Assembly: GCF_000003815.2 (NCBI RefSeq)
Contig: NC_049989.1
Location: 11,916,422-11,980,421, forward strand
Reading direction: 5' to 3'
From: Branchiostoma floridae
Lineage: Eukaryota; Chordata; Leptocardii; Amphioxiformes; Branchiostomatidae
DNA: 64,000 nt
The position numbers and the translations under genes were made by a program. A model generated the notes under the pieces. It saw only the letters and a list, made by a program, of their open reading frames with translations, ran no database searches and was not told the origin of the DNA. Position 1 is the first letter of the stretch, and each line of letters opens with the position of its first letter. Below, piece by piece: positions 23,510 to 36,646 of this stretch.

Positions 23510-25290
23510 TACCATGGAGGCTAGGTGGGCCTCTATGAGATGGACTATAGTATAGAAGCAAGATTTAGTCAGTCTAGAACAAGTGTGTGTCAGTAGCTAG
23601 TCTGACAACATTCCTGAGCTATCGTAGAATGCAAACTCCACTCGTCTCCAAATTTATAGAAAATCAGCTCTTCTTCAAGTTCGTGTGTTCTGAAGTTTTT
23701 CTGGTAACTGAAGCCAACAGTTTCAAAAGATATGCAGGGGCAATGTCTCCAAGATACTAGTACTTTAAAACTGTATTCATTTATTTTAATAAGTGATCAG
23801 GGTTTTTATTTTGTGATTACCGTAGCAGGAAAATAGAATGTTTGTGGTGGTTTTGAGTTACATGTAACAGTGAATGCGCAGTCTTGCACATTTCTTAAAT
23901 AAACATAACTCCACTGTGAACTTTCTATATTTACAATTATATCTCAAGGCAAGCTGTATAAGCATGCAGAGAGAATATTGGCAAAGCTTGAATTTTTCAA
24001 AGCTCATGGAAATTATTGAAGGTTTGTTATGCCCCATGCTTGATCACCCCACCCCCTCCCCACCACCAAAACAACAACAACAACAAAGCAGCAGGTTTTT
24101 CTAACAGCCATTACTGGAATCTACCCTACACTATAAGCAACATGCCATTTTTCAATTAATTCCAGTTATTGAAAAGAAACTGTGACTTTTACAGTGAAAA
24201 CTAAATTACTGATAACGGGGGCCGCCCTAAGATGGTTCCTGTCCTAAGATGGCACGGATTTTTTTCTGATCTCATTATCCATAATTAAATAAAATAAGTT
24301 GTTTGTTGCAAGTGACTATGCTGATTACAAAGGTAAATAAACAAAGTCCAAGCACACATTCAAAATATACCGGTATTTTAACATATTTACTTACTTTTTT
24401 TAAAAATAATTCTATCAGTAAGGTTGGCAGAGTGCTGAATCACTGCGGTCACAAGTCTCTGCGTATTGGCGGTTCGTGTCGCTAACTCTACCAGTCACAC
24501 AACTGCCATACACATAAGAAAGAAAGCTCCATAAAACACTATGAATATGGGTCTTTAAATGTTTGTTGAGTAGAAAGGCTTTACCATGTGTAAGCGATAT
24601 AAACATCGCCACCATTGTAATTTCACAAGGGAGTGTGGCCGTGAAGGTGAATAGAGAGTGCTCCAAAGATTTATTTTGACTGTAACAAATGATTCGTGCT
24701 GTCTATGAAAATAAAACTTGATAGAGAGATGTAGATGATATTTTCTGATAATTAGACAGAGTTTTGTTGATGTTGGCAGTGTCGCTTTTTCGTAATGCAT
24801 TCACAATCAGTGCATTCAGCCCATTGCCCGTCAAAATATCAGCTGGATTGTTCTTGGTGTCCTCATTAAAATAAGAAGTACATACACTAACAGTCAGGAT
24901 TTTACTGTCAAAAGAATTGTCTCACAGTGTTTGCCGCTTGTAACACGCAGCGCGAAAGTTTCTTGGCGACATGAATGCATTTCCTATTCAAGTATATGCA
25001 TGTTGTTCCATCCATGTGTCAAAATTTCAGTCATCAAATGACCATTCTCTGAGGCAACGAGCGCTGAGGGCCATGAGTTTGAGTGTATGAAAAGTGTGCC
25101 ATGTGTTAATAACAAACAATACCATGGACGGAATAAGGTTTCAATATGAAATACGAATTGATACTTATTTCCTAATAAAAAGAACCTGTCAGAAAAGAAG
25201 TAATTTTTCAAGATGTTTATTACTACGGATATGTTACAAATGGAGAGTCGAACAATGTTACATTTATGGACTTGGGAGGAAAATATTTGG
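23510..25290. repeat. Old segmental duplication, unit 2
   Basis: This is the second copy of the 21641-23010 unit. Its homology breaks at about 24208 and resumes at about 25115, and the gap is filled by an inverted-repeat transposon, which therefore arrived after the duplication. Confidence 0.55.
24209..25112 (-). mobile_element. ATAACGGGGGCCGCCC-family transposon relic, copy 1
   Basis: It starts with ATAACGGGGGCCGCCCTAAG, which is the inverse of the end at 49432-49453. Interior blocks (ACAAATGATTCGTGCTGTCTATGAAAAT, CAGTGCATTCAGCCCA, GTGTTTGCCGCTTGTAAC) match the copies at 27115-27795 and 48150-49453. The coding content is destroyed here and the right end is decayed. Confidence 0.6.
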
Positions 25291-25299
25291 AAGAAACCT

Positions 25300-26602
25300 A
25301 CAATCTATTGGAACTGTAACAGTGATATAATGCTGCTGTCAGTTGAACAGGGAGTTTTCCCACTAGCTATACAATGTACATTGATATGCAAGCACAGTTG
25401 ATAAGATACTGGCTTAGATTTAATTAACTTAGTCTAACAAATGACAGGCCTTTTAAAGATCTAGAGAGCATACTTCTGTTTAGCTACAATAAGGCTGGGC
25501 TGTCCAAGTGACATACATGTATTAGAATAGATTATATAGATTATATAGAATAGGATAGTTAATATATATTTTGTAGATACCTGGCAGTCTGAGGGTGAAT
25601 CACATTTCTAGTACAAACATCCTCTTTAAAAAGACCTACAGCTTATCACCCTATGATAGCATTAACATTAAAACACATTAAGGTCAACAAGTAAGCACTA
25701 GTATTACACAATGATTAAGATTGTCAAAAAACACAAAAACAAATTGTTTAAAGTCTGTACTGATTCTATTCTATTATAACAGTGCATTTTGTAGAATTTA
25801 TATGTAGTACTACTCATGGTCCTGCGAGACCGACGAGTGCCTTTACTTACTTTCCTTATAACAGTTGTGAGCCAAGAGCAAAAAATTGGATGTTACTTAC
25901 ATGAAAATGTTGAAAGAAAGGTATATAATGTTTCATGGAGAGACTGTGTAACCAACAAGCAACTACATGTATACGGCCCACTCCCAACCATTTCACCTGT
26001 GGCGTGACAGCGCATGTGGTTCGAGGTGACAAACCGGCAGGGAAACTGATTGGCTCCATGTTAAGAATTGACTCCAGATTAGGAAGGTGCAGACTCAGTA
26101 CATAACATTAAAGACAATGCTCGAAAGAAACTGCTTTAATGTCTATTGTGAATGACAGCTCATTCTGAAAAAGATCACCGATGTAAAACCAAATGCATAT
26201 CAGACATGGCTTCCAAAATTTTTGGCTTAACCCTGCTGTTAATTTGGAATATATTCAAGAACTGCATGAAAGATGTGTTTCTTTCTGAGACAAGAATTGA
26301 AGAAATACATTTGTACAAAAGGGTTAATTAACTAGCAACTTAGTGCAAAATAAAAAAAACAACTTGAAAACTGTATACATACTTTATAGAACTAAAGCAA
26401 ACATTTGCCAAATTGAAAACTGTGCCAACATCAAGCTAGTAACACACCTTAGCCAATGAGACATGTCCAACATCATGTCCCCCCAAAACCCTGCCCAGCA
26501 TGAGGGTGATACAGAGTACAGAATAGGGTCAGTTCCAAGTTTTACAGGGACAGAGGTTGTACTTATAGCAACAGCTATTGTTTTACAGGGGGTGAATGTA
26601 AG
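25300..26602. other. No gene seen; downstream flank of the transposase gene
   Basis: AT-rich sequence, presumably with the 3' UTR of the gene ending at 26603. No exon with coding character was found. Confidence 0.4.
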
Positions 26603-29600
26603 TCAGTCTTTTTCAACCCTATTTGGAAATGTTGCTACATAGCTGTTGCCCTTGATGTACATGCTCACCACCTTACCAGATATGTTACTCAACTTTACAG
26701 CAGCACATGCTTCTGTCTTTCTACATTTGAAAATGTGGGGAACGGAATACAAAGGATGTGAATTTTCCAAATCCCCTTGGGCAGGACCAACAGGCTGAAA
26801 GCACTGCACAATTGCATAATGACGGGATTCGACTAAGTCACACTGACAGTTTGCTGTAGCACTGCAGCTGCATGTTCGAACAGATGCCTGTAGAAAGTAC
26901 AGCACTTCCCCAAAACAGGTGATACCATTTGACACAAAAGCAATTGTGTATGAATTGTGCCTGACAGCTCTAGTGTATAAGCGAGAGTGTATCATCTCGC
27001 CTTCCTTCATCAGTCTGAAAAAGAAGAAGAAAAATGCCCATTACTTCATCTTAATATATATTATAGAATTCTTATCATTTGGCTCTGAAATATTTGAATT
27101 TTTCCTTAGCATCATTCAGCAATTGCAAATCCCACTACCAACAACAAGCCGAACATCATAAAATTCAGTCATTAGCCTTATCGAGCTAAATTTGTATCCC
27201 TTTTCAAGGTCTGTAAGATAACAACTTGAAGAGAATTGATGCTGACCATCCCTCACCCCCCAACACAAACCATTCTCATGCACATGCACACAAATGTTGT
27301 CCTTTTTCGTGATGATTTTGTTAGTCGTGCCACCGCATTGAGTGCATTTTGCCCATTTCCCATGACAACACGACCTGGATTGTGATAGATTCAGCCCTCC
27401 TCGTGGGAGACAAGAAGCACACACAATTACAATTCTACTGTCAAAAAAAAGCTATATCATAAAATTAGAATTTTTATTTGTTTATCTAAATTGGTTATCA
27501 GCTTCCGAAGAGAGCAAATTCCAAAAGCGTGTCAAGTTAGGGTGCACTGTCTAAGGCAGCTCAAAATCGGAAGTTATATTCACGATAACGTCCTCAGTGT
27601 TTGCCAGTTGTAACGCGGAGGGTGAAGGGTTCATGAACCATATGAATGTATTCCTTATCACAATATGGTCTTTATATGAATGTGTTAAAAATTCATTGAT
27701 CAAAACTTGACCTCATTTTGGCAACTAGTGATGGAACACCGTGAGTTCGAGCGCGTAAAAAAGCGTAACATCTTAGGGCTGCCCCATTATATGTATAAAG
27801 ATGGAATCAATAGAAGGAAGGACACATTTTTCCTTGTTATCATATCAAATACAATATACAACATCAATGTAGTAAGTAGCAGTAAGATGGCTTAATAATA
27901 TAACTGACCTCTGGTACACCATGAATCGTTCTGGCACAAATTCTACATTGGCCAGCACCACATCGACATGACATTTCTTCAAACTGCCATACGTTCCATT
28001 TGCCCTTCGCAACTCCTCCTTTAAGGAGCCGACCATGTAGTAGCCTCTGGCAATTTGTTCGAAATTTGACCTAACAGGAAAAACATGTTCATCATCAGTT
28101 ACTGCTTCTTCACCAAGAAAGAACTCATCATTTTTGTAGAATAATTTCTATAAGAATGTCAACATCATAATACATTGTATGTCACTGTCTGATTTAATAC
28201 ATGTAGGTGGTTTCTCTACCTTTTCTCCTTCCTTTCCTTGCTATGGAGTTTGTACCAAGCAGTCATCTAGAAAAGGCGCCATGCTTTTATCTCATTAGCC
28301 TAAATCTAAATTAAATGAATTTAATGTTTCTGAAGAAATTTGTTTTATATGTCCTCATGTTTGCCATACGGACCATAGTTTGAGACTTATAATGCTGCTA
28401 GCCATAAATGCAAATCAAAAGGTTGTGGTCACACAATAAACATGTTCTTGTTGGAACAGCATATTGTTGTAAAAAATGTCATGACATTTAAAGTTACTTC
28501 ACACCTGTACTTACGCAAAATAATGACTGTCAAGAGGACATACCTTTCCTCCGGTGATTGAACGACACTGTTCAGCTTGTCCCACAGCTTCTTTGCGGGT
28601 GTTCCCGGCTCAAAGCACTGGTCACCCATCTCTGCAAACCTCTGCAGGATTGCAACAGCTCTTAAGACCTTGTAAATGGAACAAAAGAATTGATATTCTT
28701 AGATGATAACCTAAGGCGTATGTTTCATTTGAACACATTAAATACTTCTTGGTATTGTGGTATCAGTATACTCATGCTTGTTTTGCATGTCCTCAAGGGT
28801 AACTTAATTCTTAGATAGGAATACTCCTGGTTCTAGTAATTATAAACTGTAAATCTTCAGTAGAGCATCATAAAATACACACAAAAAAATGAAATGATTG
28901 ACAAAACGATTAAGAATGCGCTTCAACTTGAGTGTTAAAAAAATTAATCAGCTGATGTACATGTATGGAGTGAACCAGCAAGCCAAGGATGACTGACATA
29001 TATATAATGAGATACTCTTTTGTAAGGGCAAGACATTTTTGAGAGATTACATGTAGGGAACATGAAATGTATTGTGCCAGCTTCTAGCATCTATGATATG
29101 ACCCTTGAGTCCAGCCTTGTTAGCTTTGGTCCGTTCCAAGTTGCTGCCCTGCCGTGAGGGTATATTCATTGATTCAAGGATAGGGATTTGTTGTTACTGT
29201 AACAGTGGTTCAAGTACCGCCTACCATCCTTGCCAAGGAGCTCAGAGCTCTTTTGGTGACAGCGGTTGCGTTCTTACTTTGTAATCTGCTGACCCGAGTT
29301 TGATCTCAGTTGTCGGCATGTTTGTTTCTGTATCTGTTCTTACTCGCCCCTCTAATTTCTCCATAACATCAAATGGTTGCACATAAATGTTTCATAAAAC
29401 TAACAGGTGTAAACAACTCAAATGCTGAAACCAACCTGCTCTTCCACTGCCTGCGTACCATGGATCAGTCGCAGCACTTGGCCGTTAACATCTTCGAAGA
29501 AAAAGCAGGAATGGGCCCATAATGGCCCCAGTTCCCTCACTGTGTCCGCATAGTGAAGCAGTGAATGCACATTGAGGGATACTCGAGAGGTTCCTGTAGG

Positions 29601-32600
29601 ATTTAGTACAGACATGTAGTTAGGGAACATTCTAGTGCATACTATTTTTCAATGGTATTCAAATTGTGCATATTTGTAAATTTTAAATTCGAATGAGTTC
29701 AGGACCATACAATCATTACAATGTCATGTACATTTATTTTCCTTTGAGGTGTATAATTAGCCCTTTTGTTTTATCATACTTATTGTAGAAATTCTTTCTT
29801 AGTAAATGTTACCTAAGGTGCAGCAGCATTAAACAAGTAGCATGCTATTACTTCACAATCAATCTTGATTGTCTTTAGGTTCATCATTTTTAAAATTCAT
29901 TCTAAGGAATGGGGACGTACCATACAGCTTTTCAAACCCATTGACAAACTGCTTCAGGTGGTCATCTGCTGACTGCAGCTCTGCTTCAGTTATGGTGTCT
30001 TTGAGAAGGATGTGAAGCCCAGTGACCAGCAGGGTGTAGTTTTCATAGTAGTCGGGTGGCAGGAAATGCTGCATGATGGGGAGGCTGTAGAATAATAACC
30101 AGGCCCTGTACTCCGATGCTAAAAACAGATACAGAACACCTTAATTAACAAGTGGAGATGATGTAAAAATTACTTTTTCATTAATCAAAGTGGATGGGTC
30201 ATGATTTATGGTTGGATGGATGGATGGATGGATGGTTTGCAAACCACATGCATATATTACCACATGTACATGAAAAATGCCCTATATTTGAAAAAAAATA
30301 ATAATTCAATGTGTACATTTTCCCTCTGTGTGAATTTTTTTAACGTACTCAATTCTTTTACTTATGTTGACAATTGAAAATATTGAGATAGATCAAAATT
30401 TACTTGCAAAGCTCAAGAATAGGGGACTGGGTTCGCAAAAACTTGAAGTGTTCATGGGCAAACCAGCATTAGTTATTGGAGGTTCTTCTTCTATGCATTA
30501 TAAATCCAGCTGGTACCAGTCTCATAGCACAATTTTATTCCAGTCATTTGCTGCATAAACCACCTCTGGTTTGCCTTCAAGGTGTCTCTGTTACCTTACT
30601 GTCATTTGCCAAGTACCTGCATATACTAAGTAGACTATAGTTAACTGGTTAAAGTGCACATACATTTGCATTTTTGTTCCCCGCTAAGTGTGTTGGTCTT
30701 TCCATACCCTCTTAATTTTTGTTGATTAGTTGAGTTCAATCACTGGGCAACCTGGCTACAAAAAGTTATTTGAACCCTGTAATAGGCTTAACACCTACCT
30801 GTGAGAAATGTGGTTCAGCAAAGAAACATTTGTAGATCTAATATTGACTCCATTATATAACTTTGAAAAGAATTTGAAGTAAGTGTGAAGAGGCACCCAC
30901 CTTTCCAGTGCTGCATGTGGTCTTGTATTGCTCTCGGAGTTCGGTGAATATCAAGAGGTGGCCTCATCGCTAGCATCATCTCATCAATTTCCTGCAAATG
31001 GTGCCCACAGTAGTACCTTTGTGTTTTGGCAGACTTGAACCAAAGGCTCATGAGAGCCTTTGTTATTCCCAGAAGGCTACCGTGCATGTAATCGATCGTC
31101 ATCCCACTTATGAGATTGAACCTTGGAGCAAGGTTCAGCCAGGACGGTCCCTTGATTCCATACACCTGATTGGACAGATACCATGATAGTGTACATGAGG
31201 GATATCATATTTGCAATGTACATGCACACACAGTAGTACAAAAGAATTTCAAGTCATTTGGACCTATATACCGGTATTCACGATTTTAACACCTGGCTCC
31301 AAGCAAGAAAATTTCAAGATAGATTTCTTTCTACTACCAAAGGAAAAGTCTCTGTTTCCTACCATTTATGTACCATTATCTTCATGTCTTGTCTTCATGT
31401 CAACTTAACAGATCCAATGCATAGAGTGTGAGTCACATGTCCCAATGGGTTTTACAGCTTTTTAGATAATCATCCAGCTCTATAGCTTATACATGTTAAG
31501 AATAAGACTTTTAATGCCTCAGTAGTTAGCGGTCCTGCATAGTCATAACTGTTATGCCTTATGTATAGCCACATGCATAACTACATGTATAAGTATCACA
31601 CCATATCGCAATGCATTTCTCATCAAATAGATAAGGAAAAGGGCACTTTTTAGGCCTGGGCATTGAGCCATAGCAGACAGTGTTGTTAAAATACCCATAG
31701 ACTTGCAGTACAACACAAGTGTACCTTACTATCTTTGTAATCTAATTCCCCTTAAATAGTGTTAAATCTGTGATACAACAAAAATTGATGGGTTATGCTC
31801 GGCTCTTAAAAAAATCTATATCCAGTTTAAACTTCTGCTTTTTGGTAAGACCAAAGTGAAAATTGTGTAGAATTGTTTTCCATTATGGTATTTTGAAAAC
31901 TGAAATTGATTAATGCATTTGCATTTGGGACCATAGGAAAATATACTGACAAAAACCATCACAAGTATCCTAACAAAATTCAGAATTTTGACAGTCCTGC
32001 TTTGATTTTATCTATAGAATCTAGTACTGTAAATGCATTTAAGTTCGCAGAGCGGAAAATAGACTTTTTGCGGTTGTTTTAATTTCGCTGTAGCACAATG
32101 CACCGCAATCTCTTACTGTTATGGAAAAATGTTTGCGGTGGTTTTAAATTCGCTGTAAAGCGGCCGCCGCAAAAACCGCAAAAACATTACTCCACCGCGA
32201 ACATTTCTGCATTTACAGTTACTGTTTCTCTAAGATGCCAAGACAATGCCATACCGTAGTCTGTTGTATGTGTGCCTCCCTGGCATGGGCAAGGGTTTCT
32301 TCATGTGTTCTCAGGGGGTCTTGTGCACCTTCAGCACCACATGGATACTGGTGCCGACGATCATTATGTGTGCCTTTCTGTAGACATTTTGGACAGCCAT
32401 AATATCCATTGTGTGCCACCATGTCCATCACAAGAGCCTTCGCCTGCAGATCGCATGAACAGGCCAAGAGAAATGCCTTGCACTCAAAGGGAGTCGTGTC
32501 AGGTGGTCTCACTTGAAATCCTAAATGAAACAAAATGAAGGTTCTGCATGTTAAGAATTGTTATTGTTTAACTCGACATGATCCTATTTCAGTATCATTT

Positions 32601-35600
32601 AGAGTGTATACTTCTGACATGGTACATAATGTATGGCTTGTGCTTTGCCTGGTTGTTCTTGTGCTTTGGTCTCGGCAATAGACAAACATCTGGCGCATGT
32701 AGGGTGGGAGTTTACTGTTCAGAGCTTTGTAGAAGAGTATATGGCGTTATAGTATTGATGTGTTGCCTTAATGTCCTTCCAGCCCAGCCTAGAGTGTACT
32801 TCAGTTGATGGTGTCCTGTGTGGGGCCTTCAGGATTAGTTTTCCCGCCCGATTTTGCATGGTTTGTAGCTTCTGTAGGTCCTGATCTGGAGCAGTGTCCC
32901 ATGCCGTGCAGGCATATGTTATGTGTGGTAGAAAAATGGCGTTGTACAAGGTGTGGAATGCTGATGTTGTGATGAAGGGGCTGACGTGTTTCATCATAGA
33001 TAGTGATTGCTCCCAGATTTTTTCCAACCTATCAACGATTAACCCCGAAACTGTACACAAATCTCTGCTCAATCCCAAGCAAAATGACTATTACTAGCTA
33101 GGATGTAGCCGAATCACCCAAAAACTTCACACAACCGTCATCGAGCCAAAATAAAAACAAACAAACCATAAATGCGATTTGGAGTTATCTGTGATCCAAA
33201 TGTTTACAAAATGAGGAAAGGATAATTTTGATTAGAAATGAAAATGACCACTTTTTTGAAAATTGCTATTAATGTCCATTTCAGATAGCAATCAGGACAC
33301 TTTCACTTTATTTATTTTACCAGGAAATGACTCAGGTCAGAGTAGACCTGCTTTACAGGCAACCCTGGGCACATAAGACACAACACAATAACAATAAAAA
33401 CATATTACAGTAAGAGCATTTGAAATAACAGTCTGGAGTAAGACCCCGTTCACACTCAGAAAAACGATTCAAATAAAACTTTTATTCGAATAAAATTTGT
33501 TCTATCCGATCCAAAATTGTCTCCACTGGTTGAGGACTCCATGCTCTGCCATTTCTTTGGATGTAATACATTGTAATAATAATCTTCATAAATGTCCCTG
33601 TTTTTATGGACCTTCCCGAGCTTAAAGATAGACGTGGTCGAAACTACTTAAGGGTCGGCTAGTGTTCGGGGGCCAAATACAGCTATGTGTAAGCTAGGCT
33701 TTGAGTTAAAAACAACATGTCCACACCCTCACACTCAGGGTTGACAATTGCGGCAAAGCCTAATGATATCACCCCTAGGCCCTGACAACTCAGCCACAGA
33801 ATTCGGTTATTAGGGGTGCCTTGCTTATAATATTAATGAGCTTGCCTGATTTGTCGCAGGCCAATCAGCGACCGGATTGCAAGTTTCGAGCAAACAGCGT
33901 ACGCATGGTACGGCACGGCGTGCACAAAGATCTGTTTATCTTTGCGTGACGGTAATGTTTTTTTTTTTTCATATGCTAGGTCGGTATACGTTGATGCAGT
34001 GGTTACCTATACCCACAGAACTGACAACTGTTAAATTTGGTACCTAACTAAAGACGGCTGGACGCTGAAAGTACTGTGAAACGTTATGCCGGTACTGTTA
34101 TCTTGCTCTTGAATATTAATGAGTCGCCTTATATGGCGCCTTTCCGAGCTTTCGACAACAAAAAGCCATCTCTCCGATGGGCTGACAGTTGGTTAGAAGC
34201 CACGCCCATAATAACCGAATTCTGTGGCTGAGTTGTCAGGGGTGATATCGTTAGGCTTTGCCGCGATTGTTGTCAACCCAGAGTGTGAGGGTGCATGTCC
34301 GGTGCCCAAGGCGTGAACCTAATGTCCTTCAAAGTTTTAAAATCAGGACTGATCTCTTCAGCATTTTCAGGGGTTCACAATTTTCTCACTTGGCAGACTA
34401 CCGAGATTTCATGAAATTTCCATCATGGAAAAAATACACAAGGGATCCAGCTTGATATTTTCGGGGGCACACCCCCTTGACCCCTTACCACCCCCACCCC
34501 CTGTGCCACCAACATTGCATATAGTCAATGACAATCAGTAAGCCTACTTTTGCAAAGTATAATTGAAAACAAATTCAGTTACTTACCATCTGCAAGAGCC
34601 TTGATGCTTTTTGCCAGAGGAGGGAGGAAGATCCTCATCTTTGGTTTATATTCACCAAACCAAAGGCCAGCAAATACCATGTTCTCACGGCGTGTTCTGC
34701 AACATTCAACAAGGGAATGATTATAATACGTAAGTTGTCTTTTCCAAACTTTATTTCTGAAAAAGAAGGTTTTATATTAACTAAAAAAAATTTAAGAAAA
34801 TATATATAAAAGGCCCCGTTCATGACGCAAAAAATGAAATGGTCCCATTGATTTGGCAAGCTGAAATGGATTATCATAAATTTGTCATCATGAACACTTT
34901 GTTTTGATATAAAGCGGATAATTTCCGAACCTCCACACAAGATGGATCTAAAACATTTTTTCGTTTTTAGTCATAAAATTCATTTTTATTATCGGGCCGC
35001 CTCCTGGTTGACTTAAGGGAACCAACAGTCCTGATATAGGAGGGGGGATGTGTCAGGAGATCCAGAGGAAACTTACAGCATGTTGGGAACTAAATGCCTT
35101 TCCAAGGACATGAAAAAATGCAGCTATAGCAATTAAGACATTGGCTCAGTTGCAATCAAAGACCAATAATATTATGCAGTCACAAGATCGTGCAGAATCA
35201 CAACAATCTCAGAGGGTCAGAGGTCACATGACTATGCATTGTCATGCCAAGGAACTTAAACAAGGAACTGCCATCAGATTTGCAGGCCAAACGGATAGAA
35301 CAGTTTTTTTGCATCATGAATGCATGGGGCCTTGTCATTTGCACTACCAAAACTGTACGTACATGTATGCATGACATTATTCATAGGGACTTATATGTAG
35401 GTGAAGGCTTTCATGGCTCAAGTACTATTACCCTGTCATACTGGTACCTTTTCAGTCTACCTTTTTATACTACGAGACACTGTTGGTGCTTAATTTCTTA
35501 CATGCTGAAACATGCAAGGTTTGGTTTAATTGTTAACAATCAGTGCGTATGTTGAGTGCCGGAAAACTATTGAAATGTATTTCTGTTAATTTTACCAAAA

Positions 35601-36646
35601 AGTTCAAACGATGTGCACTTACCGCATTCTAAAAGGCAGTTCATTGATTGCCAGATATACTGGCCACAGGCCGTAGTTCGATGAACGGAAGACTTTTATC
35701 CCATCCGTGTTCATCAGGAAAGAAATGTTATGCTTGTCCTGGAGTTGTTGATTACTGGTGTAGATGGAACCATCTGTGATGTCTTCAATGGCTGATTGAT
35801 TCTTCTTCTTTCGCTGCCTCTGTTTGATGATCTCTTGGTAGAAGCCTTTCCCTACAAAAACAATTAAAAAAATTGGGCAAATTGCAAAATTGAACAAAAA
35901 TACCTACATGTAAAAATACCTAAAGCGAATTTGCACTGTGTTGTACTGTAGAAGTGTTTCACCAGTTATAGACTTCTAATCATAGGCTTAATGTTGTATT
36001 TCTACGCTTATCATTTGAAAGAAATGAAGAGTTCATAATTGGGCTACTGTATAAGACTTAAATCAGTTATCAAGGAGCTGCTAGGGTTTAAACAAGTTAA
36101 TGTATTAATGGACTTACTTTGAAACATTGCTTGGAGTTGCGACAAAATGCTCATCTCCAGGAAGTAAAATGTGGACTTTGGTGATTGTAGGTTGCTATTA
36201 CACCTGTTGCAGACTGCGTCTTCCTCGGATACACTGGTCAAGCAGGCTGAACAAAAGTAATGTCTTTGGACAGGAAATGTCAAGTTTTTCAGACTGAAAA
36301 ACTTGTCGAAAAGGTACTTGGAAGTACAGAACAGGCTTTGGTACTGGGTATGTAATCCAATCAATTCAAGGAGGTCTACCGTTGTACTTGAACTGAGGTG
36401 GTGAGATAGGATGAACGCCATAACCAGCAGCATACTTTCTCCATAGCTCAGCTGACATCCAGGATAGAGTGGCAACTGTTCTAGCCTGTCCACTAATGTT
36501 GGGGCCTTGCTGTCCTCAGATCGAAACCAGGAAATTGCCTCTGTGCAGGTTTCACGATTTTCCTCTAACTCGTCCCAGTCTTCACCACATTCATCTGAGA
36601 AATCATTCCGCTCCAAATCATCCAAATTACTTTCCAGGACCTCCAT
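26603..36646 (-). CDS. tnp2-type (CACTA/EnSpm-like) transposase, 10 exons, intact
   Basis: Exons from the 5' end: 36646-36118, 35851-35623, 34696-34587, 32520-32255, 31165-30901, 30118-29921, 29593-29436, 28668-28544, 28070-27909 and 27014-26603. Every junction has AG/GT borders and matching phase, giving 817 codons plus stop with no break. An in-frame TAA lies just before the ATG. An acidic head and a zinc ribbon (CSAC...CNRC, about residues 134-150) precede a catalytic region with NTDG (D about 226), a C..C..G block in exon 4, DYMHGSLLG (D about 403), NVHSLLHY and FFFED (E about 566). NTDG, D.MH and the FE element are the core of the tnp2 transposase family. The C-terminal exon is cysteine-rich (CSCSATANCQC) and its function is unknown. 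It could be the transposase of a large mobile element or a domesticated gene. Introns hold a LINE fragment, two DNA elements and a MITE. Confidence 0.85.
27115..27795 (-). mobile_element. ATAACGGGGGCCGCCC-family relic in transposase intron 9
   Basis: On the minus strand it reads CASCLPRGGLNLSQSRSC, then KCTQCGGTTNKIITKKDN, a cysteine-paired zinc-finger-like segment shared with the copy at 48150. It ends ATCTTAGGGCTGCCCCATTAT, a decayed form of the family's terminal repeat. It is inserted in the intron between the last two exons of the tnp2-type gene. Confidence 0.65.
32026..32219. mobile_element. ACTGTAAATGCA-family MITE in transposase intron 4
   Basis: Perfect 12-bp ends (ACTGTAAATGCA and TGCATTTACAGT) enclose GCGGTTGTTTTAATTTCGC and GCGGTGGTTTTAAATTCGC in one orientation and CCACCGCGAACATTT in the other. 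It is the best-preserved copy in the window. It lies only 36 bases past the exon 4 donor. Confidence 0.8.
32719..33078 (-). pseudogene. LINE reverse-transcriptase fragment in transposase intron 3
   Basis: The frame reads FHTLYNAIFLPHITYACTAW, then LQKLQTMQNRAGKLIL and RTPSTEVHSRLGWKDI. This is the thumb region typical of CR1-like LINEs. It is about 120 codons, with no reverse-transcriptase active site, and ends at a stop, so it is a dead fragment. It lies in the same orientation as the host gene. Confidence 0.8.
33724..34293. mobile_element. hAT-like element with long inverted ends, transposase intron 3
   Basis: The ends CACCCTCACACTC and GAGTGTGAGGGTG start inverted repeats of about 90 bases that run through TTGACAA, CGGCAAAGCCTAA, GATATCACCCCT and ACAGAATTCGGTTATTA. 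Flanks are CATGTCCA (33716-33723) and CATGTCCG (34294-34301), an 8-bp target duplication with one change. The left arm has a short insertion (AGGCCC) relative to the right. The 570-base element has no open frame. Confidence 0.82.

Noticed and set aside
32272-32538. Plus-strand frame opposite the transposase exon 4
   Set aside because: It is the antisense shadow of a well-supported exon.
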